Shown in pieces: positions 1-7,010 of a DNA stretch of 13,774 nucleotides (positions are counted from its first letter, which is position 1; each line of letters opens with the position of its first letter). The notes under the pieces are model-generated. The model saw only the letters and a list, made by a program, of their open reading frames with translations, searched no databases and was not told the DNA's origin. Source of the DNA: Clostridia bacterium. GTDB taxonomy: Bacteria > Bacillota_A > Clostridia > Oscillospirales > CAG-272. The translations under genes were made by a program, and so were the position numbers. Location: NCBI GenBank assembly GCA_017542695.1, contig JAFXWT010000178.1, positions 1 through 13,774 on the forward strand. Reading direction: 5' to 3'.

Positions 1-345
1 ATCCCTTGCAATGGGAAAAAGACGGTCTGCATCGTTTCGGGCGGTAACATAGACGTCGGCATTCTTTCAAACGTTCTCGAACGCGGGCAAATCAGTACGG
101 GGCGCCTCCACAGCATAAAAATGATGCTCCCCGACAGACCCGGACAGCTTACGGCTGTGACGGGATGTATCGCCGAAAACGGCGGCAATGTCAAAACCGT
201 GCATCACGAGCGCGGCAGCGATCCGATGAGCATAAACGCTTGCCGTCTTGACATTACCATCGAAACGCGAAATAAAGAACACATAGAAAAAATCGATGCG
301 GAGCTTATCAAAAGAGGATATAAACTGCTCGAAACGCAGTATTAA
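1..345 (+). CDS. ilvA: Threonine ammonia-lyase (threonine dehydratase), 3' part only
   Basis: The gene is cut by the left edge; 114 C-terminal residues are visible in frame from base 1 to a TAA stop at 343-345. The piece contains SGGNID (residues 13-18 of the fragment), the glycine-rich stretch of the PLP fold typical of serine/threonine dehydratases. After it comes a short linker with TGR and a single ACT-like domain (about residues 38-114, with LPDRPGQL and GGNVKTVHHER). Known for the family: the enzyme deaminates threonine to 2-oxobutyrate, feeding isoleucine synthesis or catabolism, and acts on serine as a side reaction. A single ACT domain fits the short (about 400 residue) bacterial type rather than the long type with two ACT-like repeats. 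The stop codon is built into the ribosome binding site of ridA, so the two are very probably co-transcribed. Whether the enzyme is biosynthetic (IlvA) or catabolic (TdcB) cannot be told from this fragment. Confidence 0.9.
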   Translation: MPCNGKKTVCIVSGGNIDVGILSNVLERGQISTGRLHSIKMMLPDRPGQLTAVTGCIAENGGNVKTVHHERGSDPMSINACRLDITIETRNKEHIEKIDAELIKRGYKLLETQY

Positions 346-355
346 GGAGGATAAA

Positions 356-730
356 ATGAGCCAAGTAGTTTACACAAAAAACGCGCCCGACGCGATAGGA
401 CCGTATTCGCAGGCGATCAAAACGGGAAATCTCATATTCACATCGGGACAGATAGCGATCAACCCCGCGAGCGGCGCTGTCGAGGCGGCGACGATCGAAG
501 AGCAGACCGAGCAGGTGTACAAAAATCTCGGAGAAGTGCTGAAAGCGGCGGGATCGTCGTTTGACAAGGTGGTCAAAACAGTCTGTTTCCTCGCCGATAT
601 GGGCGATTTTGCGGCGTTCAACGCGGTTTACGGCAAATATTTCGTGTCGAAGCCCGCGCGCTCGTGCGTCGCTGTGAAGTCGCTCCCGAAAAACGTGCTC
701 GTTGAAGTCGAGGCAATAGCCGATACATAA
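356..730 (+). CDS. ridA: RidA family 2-iminobutanoate/2-iminopropanoate deaminase
   Basis: This encodes a 124-residue cytoplasmic protein of normal family length. Visible family features are GPYSQA (15-20), the FTSGQI segment (28-33), PARSCVAV containing the catalytic arginine R102, and the C-terminal VEVEAIA with the conserved glutamate E119. RidA proteins form trimers and hydrolyse the reactive enamine/imine intermediates (2-aminoacrylate, 2-aminocrotonate) released by PLP enzymes such as threonine/serine dehydratase, protecting other PLP enzymes from damage. The dehydratase gene lies 10 nt upstream, so producer and remover of the metabolite appear to be co-expressed. The start at 356 is chosen because AAGGAGG at 344-350 sits 5 nt before it. 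An in-frame ATG at 296 lies inside ilvA, lacks such a site and would add a non-conserved 20-residue extension. Confidence 0.95.
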   Translation: MSQVVYTKNAPDAIGPYSQAIKTGNLIFTSGQIAINPASGAVEAATIEEQTEQVYKNLGEVLKAAGSSFDKVVKTVCFLADMGDFAAFNAVYGKYFVSKPARSCVAVKSLPKNVLVEVEAIADT

Positions 731-741
731 CAAAAACAATG

Positions 742-760
742 GGGTAAATTTTATTTACCC
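742..760 (+). other. Short perfect hairpin downstream of ridA
   Basis: GGGTAAAT at 742-749 and ATTTACCC at 753-760 form an 8-bp inverted repeat around a TTT loop. No T-run follows, so it is not a classical terminator by itself. It may protect the 3' end of the ilvA-ridA mRNA or act together with the terminator at 795-829. Confidence 0.4.
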
Positions 761-794
761 GTGTATAAGCGCACGTGAATTGCGTAAATACGAT

Positions 795-829
795 TGACCT
801 CGCTTTCATGCGGGGTCATTTGTGTTTTT
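795..829 (+). terminator. Intrinsic terminator of the ilvA-ridA unit
   Basis: TGACCTCGC (795-803) pairs with GCGGGGTCA (810-818), a 9-bp stem with one G-U pair and a 6-nt loop. A T-rich tail (TTTGTGTTTTT) follows directly at 819-829. It lies between ridA and the promoter of the mannosidase gene and separates the two units. Confidence 0.75.
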
Positions 830-864
830 ATGTCGCTTTTTCACGAGCTTATCGAAATTTTTTA

Positions 865-893
865 TTGACTTAAAAGGAAATATGTGATAAAAT
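865..893 (+). promoter_or_regulatory. Sigma-A type promoter of the alpha-mannosidase gene
   Basis: TTGACT (-35, 865-870) and TAAAAT (-10, 888-893) are separated by 17 nt; each differs from consensus at one base. Transcription would start near 900, giving a leader of about 30 nt with no room for a riboswitch. I see no clear operator. Confidence 0.75.
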
Positions 894-930
894 TATAAAG
901 ACAAAATAACTCCCGAAAGGATGTAACGAG

Positions 931-3900
931 ATGAACTTTATTTACGAAAAAATCGGAAAATTTCTCTCCGAGATCGAAAACCGCATGTACGGGCAGAGCA
1001 TAAAACTCACGGGACTTGAATTCAGCGAATGCGGGTACAAGACGTCTGTCATGCCGCCGCGCGGCATGAGATGGACTCCCGTCGCGGACAAACTTACGCT
1101 CGGCGGAGACGGAAACGAGCATCATATGTGGGTCAGAGGAAAGATCGTCATTCCCGACGAAATGGCGGGAAAGAGCGTCGCCGTCTGCGACACTTCCTTT
1201 GCCGACAAATCGTGGACGAGCTCTCCGCAGTATCTTGTTTACATCGACGGGAAAATCGTCGGCGCTTTCGACAGATTCCATTCGTCGATCGACATTGATT
1301 CGAACGTCAAGGAGCACGAGTTTCTCGTTTACTGCTACGGCGATTGGAAAACGACCGTTTACGATATGTCGTTCTCTATCCGCGAAACTTATGAGGATGT
1401 TAAAAAGCTCTATTACGACATCAGCGTTCCGTACGAGATACTCGGATACAGCGATGAAAACACGCGCTCGTACTGCCTTGTGCGCGACGCGCTGAACAAG
1501 GCACTTGACGTTTGCGACTTCACGCTTTACGGCGAGGAATTCGAAAAGAGTGCGAAAGAAGCGTCCGAATACCTTGAAGAAAACCTTTACAACAAATACA
1601 AAGGGTCCGACACGTCGTGCGTCTGCATCGGGCACACACACATCGACGTTGCGTGGCTCTGGACGTTCGCGCAGACGAGAGAAAAGGCACAGCGCTCATT
1701 TTCGACCGTCGTCTCGCTGATGAAAAAATATCCCGAATACAAGTTTATGAGCTCGCAGGCACAGCTTTACAAATACGTAAAAGATGACGCTCCCGAACTT
1801 TACGCCGAGATAAAACAGCTTGTCGCCGAAGGACGCTGGGAGGTCGAGGGCGCGATGTGGGTCGAAGCGGACACCAATCTTCCGTCGGGTGAATCGCTTA
1901 TCCGTCAGATCATGTTCGGCAAACGTTTCTTCAAAGAAGAATTCGGCGTCGACTGCCGCATATTGTGGCTTCCGGATGCTTTCGGATATACGGGCGCGCT
2001 CCCGCAGATACTCAAAAAGTGCGGCGTTGACTATTTCGTAACGTCGAAGATAGGCTGGAACGAGTTCAACCGTATGCCGTACGACTATTTCGACTGGAAA
2101 GGTATCGACGGAACGGCAGTGCGCGCGTACTTTTTGACTGCTCAGGATAAAAAGCGCGGTCAGCTGCCGTCTACGATCTCTACCTATAACGCAAATCTCT
2201 GCCCGAAGCAAGTCGCCGGCGCATACGATCGTTTCCAGCAAAAAGACCTCTCCGACGAGGTCATAATCACATACGGATACGGAGACGGCGGCGGCGGCCC
2301 GACAGAGGGAATGATCGAGCGTGGCAAGCGCCTTGAAGGCGGACTGCCTGACTGCCCGAAAACAAAATTCGAGTTTGCAGGCAAATTCCTTACCGATCTC
2401 GACGAAAATACGAAAGGCAAGAAAATACCCGAGTGGAGCGGCGAGCTTTACATGGAAATGCACCGCGGCACGTATACATCGCAGGCAAAGAACAAAAAGC
2501 TCAACCGTAAGAGCGAATATCTGTATCGCAACGCCGAGCTTTACTCGGTAATGGGAGAGCTTCTCTGCGGCATTAAATACCCGCAGAAAACGCTGAACGA
2601 CGGCTGGGAGAAGATACTTCTTTGCCAGTTCCACGACGTTGTTCCGGGCTCTTCGATCAAAAACGTTTACGACGACACTTCCGTCATTTACGATAAAGTT
2701 ATCGCCGACGGAAACGGCGTCGCATCGAATGTTCTGAGTACGATCTCGAAGAACGTAAAAACGTACGGCGGTCTGCTCGTGTTCAACCCCAACTCGTTTG
2801 ACGCGTCGGCGGAGATAATGGCCGAGGGCGAATGGAGATACGTCGAAAATATCCCCGCGCTCGGCTGGGCAGTCGTTCCTCCCGTTGAAAAAGTCGTTCC
2901 CGAAGTGACTGAAAGACGCATCGAAAACGCATATCTCACCGTTCTGTTTGACGAAAACATGAACATCAGCCGAATTTACGACAAGGTAAACGGACGCGAC
3001 GTTATCAAGTACGGCGAGCTCGGCAACAGACTCGAAGCATACGAGGATTATCCGAGAGCTTACGACGCTTGGGAGATCACGAACTACTACAAAGAGAAAA
3101 AGCACAACATCGACGAGGTCGTCTCGTGCGTCAAGTATGAGTGCGGTGAAAAAGCGGGATTTACGATCACGCGCAAATTCCGCAATTCGACGATAAAGCA
3201 GACGATCACGCTCGACGGTCACACTCCGAACATCGGTTTTGACAACGACATCGACTGGAACGACTCTCATATTCTGCTCAAAGCGGCGTTCCCGTTCGAC
3301 ATTAACTCGACGACGGCGGCATACGATATCCAGTTCGGCTACATCGAGCGCCCGACGCACTCCAACACGAGCTGGGACGAGGCAAAATTCGAGGTGTGCG
3401 CTCATAAATACGCCGACATTTCAGAAAACGGATACGGCGTTTCGCTCATCAACGACTGCAAGTACGGTTACAGTGCCGAGGGCTCGACGATCTCGCTCAC
3501 GATGCTGAAAAGCGCTACGTTCCCGGATCCGACGGCTGACAAATGCAACCACAAATTCACATACACCGTTTACCCGCACGCGGGCAGATTCGAATCGGCT
3601 GGAACCGTTGAAAATGCCTATATTCTCAACAATCCGCTCGAATGCGTGCCTACGTCGCGCCAGAGCGGCGATTTGCCTGACAGATTCTCGTTTATCAAAC
3701 TCGAAGGCGACGGCGCCGTGATCGAAACGGTCAAGAAAGCGGAAAGCGGTGACGGCATTATCATCCGTCTGTACGACGCGGTCAATTCAAGAGGCGTCCG
3801 CACACTGACGTTCGGCGTTCCCGTGAGGGAAGCGTGCCTGTGCGACATGCTTGAAAACGAGAAATCTCCCGTTGCCATCGACGGCAGAAAGATTTCTCTC

Positions 3901-3945
3901 ACGGTGAAACCGTTTGAAATAGTCACTCTCAAAGTTAAGATCTGA
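931..3945 (+). CDS. Glycoside hydrolase family 38 alpha-mannosidase
   Basis: A protein of 1004 residues, the normal size for bacterial GH38 enzymes. Roughly the first 225 residues are the N-terminal beta domain. The catalytic domain opens with HTHIDVAWLW, in which H237 and D239 match the zinc ligands of the family HxD motif. WLPDAFGY supplies the probable nucleophile and zinc ligand D349. The glycine-rich YGDGGGGPTEG region, MHRGTYTSQ and NRKSE are also typical, and QFHDVVPGSS carries the fourth zinc ligand H568. The rest is the C-terminal beta-sandwich region. There is no signal peptide or membrane segment, so it should be cytoplasmic and act on imported manno-oligosaccharides, for example from host N-glycans or yeast mannan. 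The start is supported by GAAAGGATG about 5-13 nt upstream. It has its own promoter and terminator and no sugar transporter next to it, so the linkage it cleaves cannot be deduced here. Confidence 0.93.
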   Translation: MNFIYEKIGKFLSEIENRMYGQSIKLTGLEFSECGYKTSVMPPRGMRWTPVADKLTLGGDGNEHHMWVRGKIVIPDEMAGKSVAVCDTSFADKSWTSSPQYLVYIDGKIVGAFDRFHSSIDIDSNVKEHEFLVYCYGDWKTTVYDMSFSIRETYEDVKKLYYDISVPYEILGYSDENTRSYCLVRDALNKALDVCDFTLYGEEFEKSAKEASEYLEENLYNKYKGSDTSCVCIGHTHIDVAWLWTFAQTREKAQRSFSTVVSLMKKYPEYKFMSSQAQLYKYVKDDAPELYAEIKQLVAEGRWEVEGAMWVEADTNLPSGESLIRQIMFGKRFFKEEFGVDCRILWLPDAFGYTGALPQILKKCGVDYFVTSKIGWNEFNRMPYDYFDWKGIDGTAVRAYFLTAQDKKRGQLPSTISTYNANLCPKQVAGAYDRFQQKDLSDEVIITYGYGDGGGGPTEGMIERGKRLEGGLPDCPKTKFEFAGKFLTDLDENTKGKKIPEWSGELYMEMHRGTYTSQAKNKKLNRKSEYLYRNAELYSVMGELLCGIKYPQKTLNDGWEKILLCQFHDVVPGSSIKNVYDDTSVIYDKVIADGNGVASNVLSTISKNVKTYGGLLVFNPNSFDASAEIMAEGEWRYVENIPALGWAVVPPVEKVVPEVTERRIENAYLTVLFDENMNISRIYDKVNGRDVIKYGELGNRLEAYEDYPRAYDAWEITNYYKEKKHNIDEVVSCVKYECGEKAGFTITRKFRNSTIKQTITLDGHTPNIGFDNDIDWNDSHILLKAAFPFDINSTTAAYDIQFGYIERPTHSNTSWDEAKFEVCAHKYADISENGYGVSLINDCKYGYSAEGSTISLTMLKSATFPDPTADKCNHKFTYTVYPHAGRFESAGTVENAYILNNPLECVPTSRQSGDLPDRFSFIKLEGDGAVIETVKKAESGDGIIIRLYDAVNSRGVRTLTFGVPVREACLCDMLENEKSPVAIDGRKISLTVKPFEIVTLKVKI
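3914..3941 (+). promoter_or_regulatory. Weak candidate promoter for the aminotransferase-aro unit
   Basis: TTGAAA (3914-3919) and TAAGAT (3936-3941) are 16 nt apart, inside the last codons of the mannosidase gene. The -35 matches consensus at 5 of 6 positions and the -10 at 4 of 6. It is the best match I found near the next gene, but codon content could produce it by chance. Confidence 0.3.
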
Positions 3946-3951
3946 AAGTAA

Positions 3952-3982
3952 CGAAATCCGCATTTTGCGGATTTCGGCTTTT
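3952..3982 (+). terminator. Hairpin terminator after the alpha-mannosidase gene
   Basis: CGAAATCCGC (3952-3961) and GCGGATTTCG (3967-3976) form a perfect 10-bp stem with a 5-nt loop, starting 7 nt after the mannosidase stop. The tail GCTTTTG is a short T-run, so termination may be partial. The hairpin ends only about 10 nt before the ribosome binding site of the aminotransferase gene. Confidence 0.65.
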
Positions 3983-3994
3983 GTCGGAGGAAAA

Positions 3995-5191
3995 ATGATA
4001 CCCATAAATCAAAAAATGCTCGCTCTCGGCGAAAAAAGTTCGGTTATACGCGAAGTGTTCGAATACGGCAACCGCCGACGCGCCGAGATCGGAGCGGAAA
4101 ACGTTTTTGATTTCAGTCTCGGCAATCCGAGCGTTCCGTCGCCCGATATCGTCAACGCCGCGCTGAAAGATATGCTCGACGGAGACGCCGTTTCGGTCCA
4201 CGGGTACACGTCCGCCGCGGGCGACATGAATACCCGCCGCGCCGTCGCGGAATATCTTTGCAAAACACACGGCGCGACTCTCGGCGCGGAGAATATCTAC
4301 ATGACGTGCGGCGCGGCCGCGTCGCTGACGGCGACGCTGAACGCGATCTGCCGCGTCGGCGACGAGGTTGTGGCTTTTGCGCCGTTTTTTCCGGAATATC
4401 GCGTATTTGTCGAAAAGGCGGGCGCGACGCTCGTTTCCGTTCCGTGCCGAGAAAGCGATATGCAGATCGACACAAAGGCGCTTGAAGCGGCGATCAGCGG
4501 CAAAACGAAAGCGGTCATCATCAATTCTCCCAACAATCCGACGGGCGTCGTTTATCCGGAGAAAACAATACGCGAGATCGCGGGCATTCTTAAAAAAAGA
4601 TCAGCGGAAAACGGCGCGCCTATTTATATTGTTTCCGACGAGCCGTATCGCGAGCTCGTCTATGACGAGCACATAAAAGTGCCGTTTATCCCGAATTACT
4701 ATGACGAAACGATAGTCTGCTATTCGTTCTCAAAGTCGCTCTCCGTTCCCGGCGAGCGAATAGGTTACGTCGCCGTCAGCGACAAATGCACGGAATGGAA
4801 GCGGCTCTTCGCGGCAGTCTGCGGCGCGGGGCGTTCGCTCGGATTTGTTTGCGCGCCGAGCATTTTTCAGAAGATCATACCCGAATGCCTCGGCAAAACG
4901 TCCGATATTTCGGTTTATAAGAAAAACAGAGACATTCTCTATTCGGCGCTTGTCGAATACGGCTATAAAGTGATTCATCCCGACGGAGCGTTTTATATAT
5001 TCTTCAAATCGCCCGATGAAAGCGCAGAGGCGTTCTGCGAAAAAGCGAAAAAATACGAGCTTCTGCTCGTGCCGAGCGACAGTTTTCAGGCGTCGGGATA
5101 CATCAGGATAGCTTACTGCGTCGGCACAGATATGATAACGCGCTCTTTGCCCGCGTTTGAGGCGCTTGCAAAGGAATACGGACTGAAATAA
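3995..5191 (+). CDS. Class I/II PLP-dependent aminotransferase, probably amino acid or aromatic specific
   Basis: A fold-type I aminotransferase of 398 residues, normal length. NSPNNPTG (177-184) contains the conserved N181. SDEPY (214-218) holds D215, which pairs with the pyridine nitrogen, and Y218. YSFSKSLSVPGERIGY carries the PLP-binding lysine K247, and YIRIAYC near the C-terminus carries R371, the expected carboxylate-binding arginine. Such enzymes move amino groups between glutamate or aspartate and 2-oxo acids in the cytoplasm. Substrate cannot be read from these motifs. The tight spacing (10 nt) to the Aro fusion downstream suggests a role in aromatic amino acid synthesis, such as a prephenate, phenylpyruvate or hydroxyphenylpyruvate aminotransferase, but this is inference from position. 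The start at 3995 follows CGGAGG at 3985-3990. An in-frame ATG at 3965 lies inside the terminator loop and has no ribosome binding site. Confidence 0.88.
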   Translation: MIPINQKMLALGEKSSVIREVFEYGNRRRAEIGAENVFDFSLGNPSVPSPDIVNAALKDMLDGDAVSVHGYTSAAGDMNTRRAVAEYLCKTHGATLGAENIYMTCGAAASLTATLNAICRVGDEVVAFAPFFPEYRVFVEKAGATLVSVPCRESDMQIDTKALEAAISGKTKAVIINSPNNPTGVVYPEKTIREIAGILKKRSAENGAPIYIVSDEPYRELVYDEHIKVPFIPNYYDETIVCYSFSKSLSVPGERIGYVAVSDKCTEWKRLFAAVCGAGRSLGFVCAPSIFQKIIPECLGKTSDISVYKKNRDILYSALVEYGYKVIHPDGAFYIFFKSPDESAEAFCEKAKKYELLLVPSDSFQASGYIRIAYCVGTDMITRSLPAFEALAKEYGLK

Positions 5192-5201
5192 AGGAGAAGA
5201 T

Positions 5202-6845
5202 ATGAAATACGGTTTTGTCGGACAAGAGACGGAATGTGAGTTTTTGCCGCGTATACACGAAAAGCTCTCTGATTCCGACTATGAGAACATAGAGCTGAAA
5301 AAGAGCGAACTTGTCGAGCTTATCCGCTCAAAAGACTTCGCTGGCTTAAATATCGGCGAGGAATTTGCCGGAGTTGCCGACAAATATCTTTCCGAAATCG
5401 ACGAACACGCCGAAGAACTCGGCTTTGTCGACACTGTGATAAACCGCGGCGGTCGGCTTTACGGATTCAATACTTCGTTCGGCGCGTTCTGCGGACTTGT
5501 CGCACACGCGGGAATCGAAATAAAATCGCGCAATGTGCTCGTCATCGGCGCGGGCGCTGTTTCGAAAGTCGCCGCTTCCGCCTGCGCGTCGCTCGGCGCG
5601 GGAAAAGTCATATCGGTCGTTGGATTTGACGACGCGAAAAAACATCCCGAGGCGGAGATCGTCGTCAACGCGTCGAATGAGGAAAAACTCGGGAAAACGC
5701 TTGACTTTTCCGTTTTCAAATCGTTATGCGCCGTGCTTGATACAGCTTCGCTCCCTTTGCGCTCGCGGCTCGTTTTTGACGCAGAAAAGGCAAAGATCGC
5801 GTGCGAGGGCGGACTTTTCATGCTTGTTCGTCAGGCGGTGCTGTCGCACGAGATATTCACGGGCGATAAGGTGCGCTACGGCGAAGCGGAGCGCATTTAT
5901 TCCGAGATACTTCGTGCAAACGAAAATATCGTTCTCATTGGAATGCCGGGATGCGGCAAGAGCGTCGTAGGCAATACGGTCGCATCGCTTCTCGGTCGCC
6001 GCTTTATCGACGTTGACAACGTCATAGAACAAAGATACGGCTCCGTTCCTTATGTATTAAAGGAAAAAGGAGAGTATGGATTCCGCAATATCGAGCAGCG
6101 CGTCATCGCCGATATTTCAAAGCAGACAGGGATAGTTATCGCCGTCGGCGGCGGCTCGGTCACAAGACGAGAAAATATCGACGCGCTGAAAGCAAACGGC
6201 AGACTGTTCTTCATCGACCGCTCGCCTGAACTCATTTCGCTCAGCAACAAAGAGCCGCTCTCGTCCAGTCGGCTCGCGAGCATGGCACTTTACAGTCAGA
6301 GATATTCCGTTTACCGCGACGTCGCGGACGCGCGCGTCGACGGCGACGAGAGCATAAAGGACGTTGCGAATTCCGTGATCATGAAATTCCGCCGTGTCGG
6401 CGCGGACGGAAAGCTCCGCGTGCTGATCATAAACGGCCCCAATCTAAATCTTCTCGGCATACGCGAACCCGATATCTACGGCAGGGAAACGTATTCCGAT
6501 CTCTCCGCGCGTATAAACAAACATGCGGAAAAACTCGGCGTGAAGCTCGAAATTTATCAATCTAACCATGAGGGCGCGATAGTCGATAAGATACAGCAGT
6601 CGATGGGCAACGTGGACGCGCTGATCATCAACCCCGCCGGATACACGCATACGAGCATCGCTATTCCCGACGCGATCAAGGCCGTCGGCATCCCGACTCT
6701 TGAAGTGCATCTGTCAAAGGTTGACGAAAGGGAAGAATACAGACGTATAAATTACGTGCGCGAAGCGTGCTTTGATACCGTATCCGGAATGGGCGGAGAT
6801 GGGTATATCGAGGCGCTTGACCGCCTTGTAAAGAAGTTTGAGTGA
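5202..6845 (+). CDS. Three-domain shikimate pathway fusion: degenerate AroE-like domain, shikimate kinase, type II 3-dehydroquinate dehydratase
   Basis: One uninterrupted 547-residue frame holds three domains. Residues 1 to about 235 resemble shikimate dehydrogenase and keep the nucleotide-binding GAGAVSK (116-122) and a MLVRQA segment. However, the shikimate-binding HSxSP is replaced by CEFLP (12-16), the NVTxPxK lysine by A56, and the NTD aspartate by S92. Residues about 245-400 are shikimate kinase: Walker A GMPGCGKS (247-254), D272, R295 and GGG (316-318), but the lid RPL motif reads KEPL with E351 in place of arginine. Residues 405-547 are a type II dehydroquinase with NGPNLNLLG, R421, catalytic Y426, and H503 in EVHLS. 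The last two domains would catalyse shikimate to shikimate-3-phosphate and dehydroquinate to dehydroshikimate. The dehydrogenase step between them is probably not supplied by this protein. AAGGAGA at 5191-5197 supports the start, and the gene follows the aminotransferase by 10 nt. Fusion identity is secure; activity of domain one is doubtful. Confidence 0.9.
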   Translation: MKYGFVGQETECEFLPRIHEKLSDSDYENIELKKSELVELIRSKDFAGLNIGEEFAGVADKYLSEIDEHAEELGFVDTVINRGGRLYGFNTSFGAFCGLVAHAGIEIKSRNVLVIGAGAVSKVAASACASLGAGKVISVVGFDDAKKHPEAEIVVNASNEEKLGKTLDFSVFKSLCAVLDTASLPLRSRLVFDAEKAKIACEGGLFMLVRQAVLSHEIFTGDKVRYGEAERIYSEILRANENIVLIGMPGCGKSVVGNTVASLLGRRFIDVDNVIEQRYGSVPYVLKEKGEYGFRNIEQRVIADISKQTGIVIAVGGGSVTRRENIDALKANGRLFFIDRSPELISLSNKEPLSSSRLASMALYSQRYSVYRDVADARVDGDESIKDVANSVIMKFRRVGADGKLRVLIINGPNLNLLGIREPDIYGRETYSDLSARINKHAEKLGVKLEIYQSNHEGAIVDKIQQSMGNVDALIINPAGYTHTSIAIPDAIKAVGIPTLEVHLSKVDEREEYRRINYVREACFDTVSGMGGDGYIEALDRLVKKFE

Positions 6846-6849
6846 CAAA

Positions 6850-6880
6850 GTGAACATAAATTTTCGACACTTATGTGCAC
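6850..6880. repeat. Imperfect inverted repeat upstream of the xpt promoter
   Basis: GTGAACATAA (6850-6859) and TTATGTGCAC (6871-6880) are inverted copies with one mismatch, 11 nt apart. No T-run follows, so it is not a standard terminator. It lies 5 nt after the Aro fusion and about 50 nt upstream of the xpt -35 box. It could be a regulator site or a 3' stability hairpin. Confidence 0.4.
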
Positions 6881-6902
6881 AATGACGAAGAAAAGTCGAA
6901 AA

Positions 6903-6927
6903 ACAAAAAAATTTATCGTTTTTTTGT
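6903..6927 (+). terminator. A/T hairpin, possible terminator of the aminotransferase-aro unit
   Basis: ACAAAAAAA (6903-6911) and TTTTTTTGT (6919-6927) are exact inverted repeats around a 7-nt loop. The stem is almost all A-T, so it would be weak, but the seven Ts could serve as a release tract. It is the only terminator-like structure between the Aro fusion and the xpt promoter. Confidence 0.35.
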
Positions 6928-6931
6928 CATA

Positions 6932-6960
6932 TTGAAATTTGAATATTTTGGGTGTATAAT
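6932..6960 (+). promoter_or_regulatory. Sigma-A promoter of the xpt-BMP transporter operon
   Basis: TTGAAA (6932-6937), a 17-nt spacer and a perfect TATAAT (6955-6960). Transcription would begin near 6967, leaving a leader of about 44 nt before xpt. TTAAC (6962-6966) and GTTAA (6972-6976) form a small inverted repeat over the likely start point and could be an operator. The leader is too short to hold a purine riboswitch. Confidence 0.8.
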
Positions 6961-7010
6961 GTTAACGTAGTGTTAAGGTCACGTACTTTTTGAAAGGACG
7001 GTAAACTGCC

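Noticed and set aside
296..355. Upstream ATG extending RidA by 20 residues
   Set aside because: It lies inside ilvA, has no ribosome binding site, and adds sequence absent from the RidA family.
1696..3405. Long open frame (569 codons) on the minus strand within the mannosidase gene
   Set aside because: It is antisense to a gene whose protein has full GH38 motifs. Its translation is Arg/Val-rich with no recognisable domain, as expected from codon bias in this DNA.
3965..3994. Upstream ATG extending the aminotransferase by 10 residues
   Set aside because: It falls in the loop and stem of the terminator and has no Shine-Dalgarno, whereas CGGAGG precedes the ATG at 3995.
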